DNA from: Ensifer sp. LC11
GTDB lineage: Bacteria > Pseudomonadota > Alphaproteobacteria > Rhizobiales > Rhizobiaceae
Length of the DNA stretch: 64,000 nucleotides
Assembly: GCF_001695835.1 (NCBI RefSeq)
Contig: NZ_MBSO01000012.1
Coordinates: 496,001-560,000, forward strand
Direction: 5' to 3'
Under the pieces are notes generated by a model. It saw only the letters and a program-made list of their open reading frames with translations, was not told the DNA's origin and did no database searches. Positions 53,765-62,757 of the stretch are shown in pieces; position 1 is the stretch's first letter, and every line of letters starts with the position of its first letter. A program made the translations under genes and the position numbers.

Positions 53765-54314
53765 TTGGACCTCAACGACGAGACAAACGACGAGACAGGG
53801 CAATCCGATCAGCCGACGCCGCGCATGTATGCCTGGGCGCGCAATTCCGCCGCCTATCGCCTGCACCGCCAGATGCTGACGGAAAAGCAGCTCTTCGACG
53901 CGATCGCGCGCAAAGCCAAGGAGAAATTCGAGGATATCAGCGGCGGCGGCCGTGACTTTCGCCTATGACAACGGTGCGCTCGACGATCGGGCCTATGCCG
54001 AGATCAAGACCCGCTCGGGCATGCGCGGCGGCAAGTCCAAACGGGCGATCGCACAGAAGCTCTCTGAGAAGGGTATCGCCAAAGGCCACGTCGTTGCGGC
54101 CGTGGCGGAGGCCGACGATCTCTATGCGGCGGTGGTTCTCGCCCGCAAGCGCGCCTTCGGGCCGTTCCGCAAGGCGGAGCTCGACGAGAAGCGCGTGTCA
54201 AAGGAACTCTCCGCCTTTGCCCGCGCCGGCTTCAGCTTCGAACTGGGTAAACGTGTGTTCGCGATGGCGTTTGATGAGGCCGAGGAAATCCTGCTTGCGG
54301 GGCGCTTGCTCTGA
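53765..54314 (+). pseudogene. recX: recX-like regulator of RecA, frameshifted
   Basis: The first frame starts near TTG 53765 and reads DQPTPRMYAWARNSAAYRLH with RecX-typical KAKEKFEDIS, then hits a GGC run and stops at 53968. Skipping one base in the run (about 53940-53950) restores the family sequence AAAVTFAYDNGALDDRAYAE, which continues to 54314 with GGKSKRAIAQKLSEKG. RecX binds RecA and limits its filament. The frame break sits in the repeat AGCGGCGGCGGCC, typical of polymerase slippage or sequencing error. Start uncertain. Confidence 0.8.
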
Positions 54315-54324
54315 GGCTTCGCTA

Positions 54325-54427
54325 CTGCATGTTTCCTTTAATCGTAGCCGATTAAAGGACAAAACATGCAGCAATTCAAAGCCCTACAGCGACCTTTGCG
54401 CGTCTGATAAGACGCGCGGCGCTGTAG
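54325..54427 (+). repeat. Intergenic repeat B, copy 2
   Basis: This copy starts CTGCATGTTTCCTTTAATCG, has the pair TTAAAGGACAAAACATGCAG, and ends with a GCGTCTGATAAGACGC hairpin and GCGGCGCTGTAG. It lies right after the recX frame. Confidence 0.85.
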
Positions 54428-54525
54428 GCATTCGTGGCCCGCATCATCGCGTCGCTTGCCCTGGTCGGCCAATGCGCCCGGAAAGCGAGCAGAGGCTGGC
54501 GTCTCGTCGACGGCGCGTCAGCGTA

Positions 54526-54993
54526 TCAGACGCGCTTCAACGCCGGATCGTCGAGGGCGGGATTGTAAAACAGCGAGAGCGTCAGGCTGCGGGCGATGCG
54601 CTCGGCCGTTGCCATGAACCAGGCCTTGGCCTCAACGTTCGGGGCGATGTCATCGAGTGTCGCGGAGAATAGCTCCAGCCATTTCGGGAAGAGATCCGCC
54701 GTCATGTTGGCGACGCCGATATGCGCCTGCACCGGCTTGCCGCCATAGGCGCCGTTGCGGAAGGCAACCGCCGACCAGAAGCTCTTCATCTTGTCCATGT
54801 GTTCGGGCCAGCGCCCGGAAAGCCGGGCGTCAAAGACAGGGCCGAGCTCGGGATGCGAAAGCACCCGGCCGTAGAAGGTGTCGACCAGGCGGCTGATGAA
54901 AGCGTCATCGATGCCGATCGCCTTCATCTCGGCTTCCGCACGTTCGCGGATCGCCGCGACATCGGCGGCGCGGCCCTGCAAGTCGTTGTCCAT
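54526..54993 (-). CDS. Group III truncated haemoglobin-like protein
   Basis: This 155-residue protein follows the group III truncated globin pattern: helix with FISRLVDTFYGRVLSHPELG, then DKMKSFWSAVAFRNGAYGG, proximal His in VQAHIGVANMTADLFPKW, and C-terminal SLFYNPALDDP. Such globins bind oxygen, NO or both; roles vary. The protein is longer than the usual 130 residues at the N-terminus. ATG 54993 fits. Confidence 0.87.
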   Translation of the reverse strand: MDNDLQGRAADVAAIRERAEAEMKAIGIDDAFISRLVDTFYGRVLSHPELGPVFDARLSGRWPEHMDKMKSFWSAVAFRNGAYGGKPVQAHIGVANMTADLFPKWLELFSATLDDIAPNVEAKAWFMATAERIARSLTLSLFYNPALDDPALKRV

Positions 54994-55450
54994 CTCGTTT
55001 CCTTGGCTTTGGTTGCGACCATATAGGCACTCGCGGTGCTGGCGCCAAAGGCCGGGTGGGCGGTTGCGGCAATCTGTCAGAGGCAGCGGGGGCCGCACCG
55101 GCCCGGTTCCTCCCTCACGCGCACCCGACCGGAGGAAAACGAGGGGAGGTGCCGGGTTCGCCAAAGCAGGCGGCGCAAAAGTGCGCAGCGGTTTTGCGAC
55201 AGCGACAAGCGACAAGCCAAAATCTTAAAGCGCAGGGAGCGGATCTGAGAGATCGCGACGCGCTTCAGGGCGCGCTGTTGCCGCCTTCATCCACCTTCGC
55301 GCGCCCGTGGCATGAATGCGCGTCGTTGCAACGGACGCAGGTTTGCTCGTCGTAACTGTTACGTACTTGGACATGCACCTCCCCAGGCGCATCATCCGCG
55401 CGGTCCTAAACAAGCAGTTCATTTCTGATCGCCTTAACAAGGAGAGTACG
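54994..55450. other. Upstream region of sulfatase 2
   Basis: This 457-base gap between divergent globin and sulfatase 2 genes contains a family C hairpin at 55179-55201 (GCAAAAG...GGTTTTGC) and the shared sulfatase element at 55351-55362. No gene seen. Confidence 0.55.
55351..55362 (+). promoter_or_regulatory. Sulfatase 2 upstream element CGTAACTGTTAC
   Basis: The sequence CGTAACTGTTACGTACTTGG contains the palindrome GTAAC-N-GTTAC followed by CTTGGAC, a fair -35 box, with CATCAT 17 bases later as a possible -10. It lies 88 bases before the sulfatase 2 ATG and matches the element of sulfatase 1 exactly over 12 bases. Confidence 0.65.
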
Positions 55451-57115
55451 ATGAGCATGCGTGACGGTAACAAGGCCATTCCTGCGGTAGCCGATAATGG
55501 GGCAACGGACGTCAGTCGCCGCGATCTGCTTTTGAGCGGCACGCTCCTTGCGGCCGCATCGCTGGTGGCGAGCGGCGCTTCGGTGAGCCCGGCCAGGGCC
55601 CAGCAATCCTCTTCTTCGAGCGGCAAGCCGCCGAACATTCTCGTCATCTTCGGTGACGATATCGGCATTCCCCAGATCAGCGCCTATACGATGGGCCTGA
55701 TGGGCTACCGCACGCCCAACATCGACCGTATCGCCGCCGAAGGCGCGATCTTCACCGACAGCTACGGCCAGCAGAGCTGCACCGCGGGCCGTGCCTCCTT
55801 CATCCTCGGCCAGGAACCCTTCCGCACCGGGCTCTTGACCATCGGCATGCCCGGTGATCCGCACGGCATCCAGGACTGGATGCCGACGATTGCCGACGTC
55901 TTGAAGACCAAGGGCTATTCGACCGGACAATTCGGCAAGAACCATCTGGGCGACCATGACGAGCACTTGCCGACGGCCCACGGCTTCGACGAATTCTTCG
56001 GCAACCTCTACCACCTGAACGCCGAGGAGGAGCCGGAGGGCTACTTCTATCCGAAGGATCCGGAGTTCAAGAAGAAGTACGGGCCCCGTGGCGTCATCAA
56101 ATCGAGCGCCGACGGCAAGATCGAGGATACGGGCGAGCTCAATACCAAGCGCATGGAAACCGTCGACGAGGAGTTCCTGGCGGCCGCCAAGGATTACATC
56201 GATCGGCAGGTCAAGGCCGACAAGCCGTTCTTCTGCTGGTTCAATTCGACGCGCATGCACGTCTTCACGCATCTGAAGAAGGAATCGCTCGGCAAGACCG
56301 GCAAGGGCATCCATGCGGATGGCATGGTGGAGCATGACGGCCATGTGGGCCAGCTGCTGCAGCAACTTGACGATCTCGGCATCACCGACAACACCATCGT
56401 GCTCTACACCACCGACAATGGCGCGGAGATTGCGCTCTGGCCGGATGGTGCCATGACCATGTTCCATGGAGAGAAAGGCACCACCTGGGAAGGTGGCTTT
56501 CGCATTCCGATGATGGTGCGCTGGCCGGGCGTGGTAAAGCCGGGCACGCAGATCAACGAACCGGTGACGCTGATGGACTGGATGCCGACCTTTGCGGCGG
56601 CGGCAGGCATCGCCGACGTCAAAGAAGAGATGAAGACCGGCTTCAAGGGCACGTCGAAGACCTTCAAGGTGCATCTCGACGGCTATGACCTGACGCCGCT
56701 GTTGAAGGGCGAGGCGGAGACGCCACCACGGGACTCCGTCTATTATTTCGACCAGGGTGGCAACTTGAACGCCATCCGCTGGAACGACTGGAAGCTGAGC
56801 TTCGCCATTGCCAGCCACGGAAATATCGCGACGGCGACCCGTGAGGTGCCGAGCTGGGCGCTGATCTCCAATCTGCGTATGGATCCTTACGAAAGGGGCA
56901 TGGAAGAGGGTGGTGGCGCCATGGACTTCCTTGCCCGCAACATCTGGCTGCTGGTGCCGATCCAGGGCAAGATCAAGGAGTTCTTCGCCGATTTCAACGA
57001 TTACCCGTTCCAGACCGGCAGCGCGCTGAATGCCAGCGGCATCAACTATGGCCTGCTCGCGCAGCAGTCGGCGATGAAGCGGCTGAATGAGCTGGAGCAG
57101 TTGTCCCCGCGTTAA
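55451..57115 (+). CDS. Sulfatase 2, Tat-exported arylsulfatase-type
   Basis: This 554-residue sulfatase has a Tat signal (SRRDLLLSGTLLAAASLVAS, about 22-50, cut after ARA), metal-binding Asp69-Asp70 (GDDIGIPQ), and the formylglycine motif CTAGR with Cys110. GFDEFFGNLYHLNAEEEPE is identical with sulfatase 1, showing duplication. AAGGAGAG precedes the ATG. It probably forms an operon with sulfatase 3, 152 bases on. Substrate unknown; it needs a formylglycine-generating enzyme, which is not in the window. Confidence 0.95.
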   Translation: MSMRDGNKAIPAVADNGATDVSRRDLLLSGTLLAAASLVASGASVSPARAQQSSSSSGKPPNILVIFGDDIGIPQISAYTMGLMGYRTPNIDRIAAEGAIFTDSYGQQSCTAGRASFILGQEPFRTGLLTIGMPGDPHGIQDWMPTIADVLKTKGYSTGQFGKNHLGDHDEHLPTAHGFDEFFGNLYHLNAEEEPEGYFYPKDPEFKKKYGPRGVIKSSADGKIEDTGELNTKRMETVDEEFLAAAKDYIDRQVKADKPFFCWFNSTRMHVFTHLKKESLGKTGKGIHADGMVEHDGHVGQLLQQLDDLGITDNTIVLYTTDNGAEIALWPDGAMTMFHGEKGTTWEGGFRIPMMVRWPGVVKPGTQINEPVTLMDWMPTFAAAAGIADVKEEMKTGFKGTSKTFKVHLDGYDLTPLLKGEAETPPRDSVYYFDQGGNLNAIRWNDWKLSFAIASHGNIATATREVPSWALISNLRMDPYERGMEEGGGAMDFLARNIWLLVPIQGKIKEFFADFNDYPFQTGSALNASGINYGLLAQQSAMKRLNELEQLSPR

Positions 57116-57267
57116 ACGGAACGCGACCCCGCCGCCGGCGAGTGCTGGCGGCGGCAAGCCCTCGTTGGGGGCGACGTGCACGCCAACAGTCCTGTTCGCG
57201 TGCGCCTCCGATGGCTGCAAGCACTGCGGAATGCCGCGCGCAATCGAGAAAGAAACGGGAGAGTGGC

Positions 57268-58860
57268 ATGAGCCTGCGGATTTTGCGTGCCCTTGCGGTG
57301 CAGACGGCAGTCCTCGTGGCGTTGCCGACGATGACGATGGCTCAGTCCGTCTTGACGCAAGCTTTACGCACGAGCGAGAGCCAGGAGCCGGCGCTCGTGC
57401 ATGCCGACCAGCAGACGGCTGCGCAACAGAAGCTCGTGGCGCTCTATGACAAGCTCGGCAAGCGGCCGAACATCGTCTGGCTCGTCGTCGACGACATGGG
57501 GTACGGTGATCCGGGCGCCTACGGTGGCGGCGCGGCGATCGGGGCGGCGACACCCAACATGGACAGGCTGGCGCGTGAGGGCCTGAGACTCACCTCGGCC
57601 TATTCGCAACCCACCTGCACACCGACCCGCTCGGCGATTCTCACCGGCCGCCTTCCTGTTCGCACCGGCCTTACCCGGCCGATCCTTGCCGGCGACAGGA
57701 TCACCAAGAACCCCTGGGCCGATGAGATCTCCCTGCCGACACTTCTCGGCGGGGCAGGATACAAGACCGTGCTTTCCGGCAAGTGGCACGTCGGCGAAAG
57801 CGAGGGCATGCGTCCGCATGAGGTTGGCTTTGATGAGTTCTACGGCTTCTACGAGGCCGAGAAGGAAATCACCCAAGGGGTCGACAAGCGCCGCTATCCC
57901 GATCTCGTGCTCAATCCCGAGCGGCTGGCGATGCTGAAGAAGACCGGCTCAAGCTCGGCGCTGGTGCAGGCGACGAAGGGCGGGCCGGTGACGGAGGTCG
58001 AACAGATCGACAGCATCGAGAAGATGGCCGAGGGCGACCGGATGCTGAAGGAGTTCACAGTCAAGAGGATCGGGGAACTTGCTGCCGGCACCGCGCCGTT
58101 TTTTCTGGAGCATTGCTTCATGAAGGTGCACGCCGACAACTTCGCCTCGAAAGCCTTCGAGGGGAAGAGCGGAGCCAAATATCCCTACAAGGACGACATG
58201 GTGGAGGTCGATGCCTATATCGGCGAAATCGTCGCGGCGCTCGACAAGGCGGGCGTGCTCGACAACACCTTCATCTTCGTCACCTCCGACAACGGTCCGC
58301 AACTCGACGGCTGGCCGGACAGCGGATACACGCCTTTTCGCGGCGCCAAGGGCTCGGCCTGGGAAGGGGGTATCCGCATTCCGGCGATCGCCTACTGGAA
58401 GGGCATGATCAAGCCCGGCCGCGAGAGCGACGAGCTCTTCGATCTGATGGATCTCTTCAACACCTCGCTCAGCGTCGCCGGCATCAAGGACAAGGTACCC
58501 ACCGACCGCTACATCGACGGCATCGACCAGACCTCCTTCCTCCTTGCCGACGACGGTCGGTCCAACCGCGAGAAGGTCTTCGTCTGGAACGAGCAGAACC
58601 TGATGGCGATGCGGATGTATGAATACAAGATCCACGTCAAGGTGGTCGAGACCAAGGCGCAATGGCTGAACATCGACATGACGACCGTCAGCGACGTCGG
58701 CCTCGCGCCCTGGCTCTTCAACCTTTACGTCGACCCCAAGGAGGAATATCCGGTCGGCCACCGGATGAATGCCTTCCTGGCGTCGATGGCCGCCGAGATG
58801 AAGGGCCATGCCGCCACCTTCAAGAAGTATCCGCCGAAGAACATCGGGCTCGGACGGTGA
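57268..58860 (+). CDS. Sulfatase 3, Sec-exported arylsulfatase-type
   Basis: This 530-residue sulfatase differs from the two others. It has a Sec-type signal peptide (MSLRILRALAVQTAVLVALP, cut after TMAQ), metal-binding Asp75-Asp76 (VVDDMGYGDPG), and the classical maturation motif CTPTR with Cys117. C-terminal blocks include VTSDNGPQLDGWPDSGYTPF. It is a separate subfamily with likely different substrate. ACGGGAGAG precedes the ATG. It shares the direction and probably the transcript of sulfatase 2. Confidence 0.95.
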   Translation: MSLRILRALAVQTAVLVALPTMTMAQSVLTQALRTSESQEPALVHADQQTAAQQKLVALYDKLGKRPNIVWLVVDDMGYGDPGAYGGGAAIGAATPNMDRLAREGLRLTSAYSQPTCTPTRSAILTGRLPVRTGLTRPILAGDRITKNPWADEISLPTLLGGAGYKTVLSGKWHVGESEGMRPHEVGFDEFYGFYEAEKEITQGVDKRRYPDLVLNPERLAMLKKTGSSSALVQATKGGPVTEVEQIDSIEKMAEGDRMLKEFTVKRIGELAAGTAPFFLEHCFMKVHADNFASKAFEGKSGAKYPYKDDMVEVDAYIGEIVAALDKAGVLDNTFIFVTSDNGPQLDGWPDSGYTPFRGAKGSAWEGGIRIPAIAYWKGMIKPGRESDELFDLMDLFNTSLSVAGIKDKVPTDRYIDGIDQTSFLLADDGRSNREKVFVWNEQNLMAMRMYEYKIHVKVVETKAQWLNIDMTTVSDVGLAPWLFNLYVDPKEEYPVGHRMNAFLASMAAEMKGHAATFKKYPPKNIGLGR

Positions 58861-59016
58861 GCAGCCGGCAATAGAATCCGAGCGAAGGGCTGATGGAGTT
58901 TGCGATCCTGCTGGTCGATGTCAGGCGATCGGTCGCTCCCCTCTTGAATGATGGTCCATGATTGCACGCAGCGGCATCTCGCCCTAGTTTCCCGCGAAAC
59001 TTGTGGGAAGCGGACC

Positions 59017-59448
59017 ATGCGAATTCGACTTGCTGCCAGCAACGACCATGCGGCGCTCTCAGCCATCGATACCGTTGCTGCGACCGATCCGAAGCGAAGC
59101 GAGGAGATCGCCGGCTGGATCGAGGCGGGCTGCTGCCATCTGGCCGAAGTCGATGGCGCGGTTGCCGCCTACGGCGTGCTGACGCACCACTTCTTCGGTC
59201 ACGCCTTCATAGAGATGCTGATGGTGAGCGCCAGCCATCGCCGCCGGGGTCTCGGCGCGGCATTGATCGAGCATTTCCAGTCGCTGTCGTCGGGCTCGAA
59301 ACTCTTCAGCTCGACGAACATGTCGAACCGTCCGATGCAGGAGCTGTTGATCCAGACAGGTTTCAAGCCGAGCGGCTATATCGACAATCTCGACGAGAAC
59401 GATCCGGAGATCGTTTTCTTCAGCGCCCCCAGGCCGACCGAGGCTTGA
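59017..59448 (+). CDS. GNAT acetyltransferase
   Basis: This 143-residue GNAT protein begins MRIRLAASNDHAALSAIDTV. The acetyl-CoA loop is HRRRGLGAALIEHF, after strand EMLMVSAS; the C-terminal segment NRPMQELLIQTGFKPSGYID is typical. The substrate is unknown. GGGAAGCGG precedes the ATG. It converges with a small protein gene. Confidence 0.88.
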   Translation: MRIRLAASNDHAALSAIDTVAATDPKRSEEIAGWIEAGCCHLAEVDGAVAAYGVLTHHFFGHAFIEMLMVSASHRRRGLGAALIEHFQSLSSGSKLFSSTNMSNRPMQELLIQTGFKPSGYIDNLDENDPEIVFFSAPRPTEA

Positions 59449-59478
59449 GGAGACCGGCCGAGAGGACCGAAGCCGGTC

Positions 59479-59820
59479 TTAAGCGGCCGCGCCAAGCTGT
59501 GCGAGGTGGCCGGCAAGATCGGTGCCCCTGCCGGCGGCGTTGATCGTGTCGAAATATTCGTGCCAGCCGGATTGGGCGATGCCGGCGACGAGGGCTTCGA
59601 GCGCCGTTGCATCCGGGCAGCGCCAGACGGCGAAGAAGGTCTGCGATGCCGCATGCAGCTTCGACTGGTCGACCTTGCCGAAGGTGATGAGCTCGACGCC
59701 GAGCGCCGATAGTCCCGGCATGGCGGAACCGATCGCAGTCAGGAACTGCTGGCGTCCCTGATGGGGAAGGGCGAGCCACGCCGGCTTGGCGCTGTAAAGT
59801 TCTGTCAGGTAGTGAGGCAT
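59479..59820 (-). CDS. Small hypothetical protein (113 aa), ferredoxin-like fold
   Basis: This 113-residue protein begins MPHYLTELYSAKPAWLALPH and reads like a dimeric alpha-beta barrel (GYD/DUF6616-like) with ELITFGKVDQSK and FFAVWRCPDATALEALVAGI. No enzymatic residues can be named. The ribosome binding site is weak. Confidence 0.65.
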   Translation of the reverse strand: MPHYLTELYSAKPAWLALPHQGRQQFLTAIGSAMPGLSALGVELITFGKVDQSKLHAASQTFFAVWRCPDATALEALVAGIAQSGWHEYFDTINAAGRGTDLAGHLAQLGAAA

Positions 59821-60019
59821 CGTCTGTATCGTCAGTCTGAATATTCGGGTGTCGGACGGTGAACCGTTTCATGCCGCTCTGGTTTCAGAGTCAACAGGAC
59901 GGCTGTCGTTGGCTGTGGACTGCGATCCCCAACTTTTGAGCGGGAGCGCGCGCAGGCCGCCGCGCGCACGGATCTGGGCAAGAGGCGGGCGCGACGCCGA
60001 AGGTTGAGACGTTGCGGGT

Positions 60020-60814
60020 CTAGCGCCCGATCATTCGCTCCTGCATCTCCTCGCCGATGAAACAATTGTAGCCCTGGCCGTATTGTACCGGCCGCACCGG
60101 TGCCGGCGACAGGCGGCTGACCTCCAGCCCCGATATCTCGGTGACGAGCTTGTCAAGGATGGCTTCGGCGAACGCGCTTGTATCGGTGACCTTCACCAGG
60201 AAGGCGCCGTCGCCGCCGATCACGCATGCGCGGTAGTAGGCGTCGAGATCGGGAATGGAGGCGCCATCAGAGGCCGCGTGGGTCTTCAGCATGATCGGCA
60301 GGCCATCGATGACGATACCGCGGGCGACGGTGGAGTTGCGGGCGACGGGGGCGGGGACGCCCGAGTTGTTGGGGCCGTCGCCGGAGATATCGATGACGCG
60401 GCGGCTGGCCGAAAAGGGGCTGAAATCAAACAGGCGTCGGGTGAAGGCGAGCGCGTTGGAGATCGAGGTGAAGGCGATGCGGCGGAGCGGCTGCCGGCGC
60501 AGCAGTTCGGAATACTGCGCCGCGGTGCCGCGGCCGTCGATCAGCGTCCAGGGCGTGACCTGCACGGCCGAGCCGCCCCACTCGACATAGGTGACGGCAA
60601 TGCGGCCGAGCGGGCCGTTTTCGATCGCCTTGATCAGCGCCGGCGCGAGAAAGGCGGCGACATAGCCCTGTCGCTGTAGCCGCTGCTCGTCGATCTCCAT
60701 GGAATAGGAGACGTCGACGGCGAGCACCAGTTCGAGGTCGACGCGCAACGGCTCGGCGGAAGCGCTTCCGCAGAGAAGGCAGGCGCAGGCAAGAAGGGCC
60801 GATCCGAGCGTCAT
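60020..60814 (-). CDS. DUF1194 (von Willebrand A-like) secreted protein
   Basis: This 264-residue protein has a signal peptide (about 1-20, LLACACLLCGSASA) and a vWA-like domain with the MIDAS-type motif VLAVDVSYSM and a later VIDISGDGPNNSG. DUF1194 proteins are found in rhizobia; their task is unknown. The C-terminus carries one Cys (YNCFIG). The ATG lacks a strong ribosome binding site. It is 97 bases before the arginase-fold gene. Confidence 0.87.
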   Translation of the reverse strand: MTLGSALLACACLLCGSASAEPLRVDLELVLAVDVSYSMEIDEQRLQRQGYVAAFLAPALIKAIENGPLGRIAVTYVEWGGSAVQVTPWTLIDGRGTAAQYSELLRRQPLRRIAFTSISNALAFTRRLFDFSPFSASRRVIDISGDGPNNSGVPAPVARNSTVARGIVIDGLPIMLKTHAASDGASIPDLDAYYRACVIGGDGAFLVKVTDTSAFAEAILDKLVTEISGLEVSRLSPAPVRPVQYGQGYNCFIGEEMQERMIGR

Positions 60815-60911
60815 TGCAGCCGATACCGAACGCGAGCGGGAGGATCATGCTACGCGCAATCCGCCTTGGCGCAATGCGGTCAGTCGACCGCCCGTGGATT
60901 AAGTCCCCCAG

Positions 60912-61730
60912 TCAGCGGTGCAGCTTTTGCAGGAGCGGTTCCAAGGCCTCGATCAGCGGTTCGGGCGAAACCGGTTCGCCGCCTTCCGACCAGGCGTTCT
61001 GAAACTCGGCGATTTCCAGCCCGACGACCGCGCCTCGGGCGAGAACCGCGCAGGCTGCGCGCAAGTCATTAAGGGAGAGCCCGTCTTCATGCTGGTAATC
61101 GGTCGGGACGATGCCGGGGGTGAGCGCGTCGCAGTCGAGGTGGATATAGACGGGCCTGCCGGCGACGGCCTCGGCCAGCCTTTGCGGCAGGTCGGAACCC
61201 GGGCGGATATGTGGAATTCGCCTGGTCTTGATCAGGTCGGTCTCGAAGGGATCGAGGTCGCGCTGGCCGACGAGAACGACATTGCCGATCGAGAGCCCGT
61301 CGCCAAGGCCGGACTGCCAGAGGCCGCAGGGGCCCGACAGCGCCAGCCCGCCGAGATAGCCGGTGCTGCTGACCTCCGGCGTGTTCAGGTCGCCATGGGC
61401 GTCGAACCAGACGACGACGGCGTCGTTGTGGTGCCTGGCGACGGCCGGCAGCGTTGCCAGCGAGACGGCGCAGCGGCTCGTCGCGGCAAGAGAAAACGAG
61501 CCCCCCGCGTAAATCGTGTCCAGCCGATCGCGCATGCGCTGGAGTGCCGGCATCGCGGTTTCGAGTTCGACCGTCCAATGGCCGTTCAGCGCCGGCTCCG
61601 GCTCACCGATGACGACGGTTTCGAGGCCGAGCCTTTGCGCAAGGTGGGAGGCAACGGACTTGGCGCCGGGAATCGCAAGGTCGTTGTGGTCGCCGGCGCG
61701 ACCCTGAAAACAGGTGAGGGCAATGGGCAT
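60912..61730 (-). CDS. Arginase-fold (ureohydrolase) protein with incomplete metal site
   Basis: This 272-residue protein keeps the second and third ureohydrolase motifs, WFDAHGDLNTPE and HLDCDALTPG, but the first motif, normally GGDHS, reads GGSFSLAATS, without the His. One manganese ligand is thus missing and the activity or substrate is probably altered. GGAGTGATCG precedes the ATG. Another atypical member is at 46542. Confidence 0.85.
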   Translation of the reverse strand: MPIALTCFQGRAGDHNDLAIPGAKSVASHLAQRLGLETVVIGEPEPALNGHWTVELETAMPALQRMRDRLDTIYAGGSFSLAATSRCAVSLATLPAVARHHNDAVVVWFDAHGDLNTPEVSSTGYLGGLALSGPCGLWQSGLGDGLSIGNVVLVGQRDLDPFETDLIKTRRIPHIRPGSDLPQRLAEAVAGRPVYIHLDCDALTPGIVPTDYQHEDGLSLNDLRAACAVLARGAVVGLEIAEFQNAWSEGGEPVSPEPLIEALEPLLQKLHR

Positions 61731-61872
61731 CGATCACTCCAACTTGACTGGGGACCGAACGAAGCACAGCGGCCGTCGATTTGACAAGGCGGAAGCCGAA
61801 CGGCGCAGGCGGATGCCTCCGTTCGGTCTTCCCTTCATGCCATCGCAGGGCCGCCCTTGCGCTGGCTGCTTT

Positions 61873-62757
61873 CTATCCGAACACCAGCGAGCGGTGCAGC
61901 TGCGCGCCGGCCCAGGCGCCGTCGCCGACGGCAAGCGAAACGGAATGGGGGACGCGGCCGACGTCGCCGCAGGCATAGGCGCCCGGTATGGTCGTTTCCT
62001 TGGCGGACGTCACCCGGATCTGCAGGCCCATCGGTGTCTCCTCGATCTCGCAGCCGAAGCGCTCGGCGATGTCGCTTGCGGGTGTCGTGCGGGTGGCGAC
62101 GAAAAGGCCGGAAAAGGCAAGGCGGCGGCCGTCGGTCAGCACCACGTCGGCATGGCCTTCGAGCCTTGCGACCGGAGTTTCGTTGATGGCGACGCCGCGC
62201 CTGAGGAGATCGGCGCGCGCTTCGGCGTCGGGGGTGACAATGCCATTGGTGAAGAAGGTCACCGTGCCCCATTCGGGAATGAGCTGCGCCTGGTGGATCG
62301 ACATCGGGCTTGCGGCAATGACGGCGATCTCGCCCTCATTCAGTTCGTAGCCGTGGCAATAGGGGCAATGGAAGGCGCTTCTTCCCCAGCGCTCGCTCAG
62401 CCCCTCGATCGCGGGCAGGCCGTCCTTGACGCCGGTCGCAAAGAGCAGGCGTCGGCCTTCATAGGAAGCGCCTTCTGCGGTCGTGACGACGAAGGCATCG
62501 TTCTCTCCGCTGGCTTTCTCGGCGCGGCCATCGACGAAGGTGAGCGTCGGATAGGTCAGCAGTTGCTTGCGCGCAGTCGCGGCGATCTCGGCCGGATCGA
62601 TGCCGTCCTGGCCAAGGAAGCCATGGGAGTGGCTGGCGAAGCGGTTGCGGCGGATGCCCTCGTCGATGATCAGTACCCGCCGACGGGCACGCAGGAGCTG
62701 GAGGGCGGCGGCCATGCCGGCATAGCTGCCGCCGATGATGATGACGTCCTGTTGCAT
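61873..62757 (-). CDS. Thioredoxin reductase-like FAD oxidoreductase
   Basis: This 294-residue flavoprotein has the FAD loop GGSYAGMAAA (9-18), the redox pair CPYC (Cys131, Cys134), a second dinucleotide region at about 143-165 and the C-terminal GAYACGDVGR. The length suits low-molecular-weight thioredoxin reductase-like proteins of unknown partner. It lies 169 bases downstream of an Rrf2 regulator on the same strand, so the regulator may control it. Confidence 0.9.
   Translation of the reverse strand: MQQDVIIIGGSYAGMAAALQLLRARRRVLIIDEGIRRNRFASHSHGFLGQDGIDPAEIAATARKQLLTYPTLTFVDGRAEKASGENDAFVVTTAEGASYEGRRLLFATGVKDGLPAIEGLSERWGRSAFHCPYCHGYELNEGEIAVIAASPMSIHQAQLIPEWGTVTFFTNGIVTPDAEARADLLRRGVAINETPVARLEGHADVVLTDGRRLAFSGLFVATRTTPASDIAERFGCEIEETPMGLQIRVTSAKETTIPGAYACGDVGRVPHSVSLAVGDGAWAGAQLHRSLVFG

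Noticed and set aside
53930-53955. Programmed frameshift in recX
   Set aside because: No slippery heptamer or downstream stem typical of programmed sites; slippage in the GGC run or sequencing error is simpler.
55406-57553. 715-residue minus-strand frame over sulfatase 2
   Set aside because: It is antisense to a clear sulfatase with intact motifs; the translated product has no family features.
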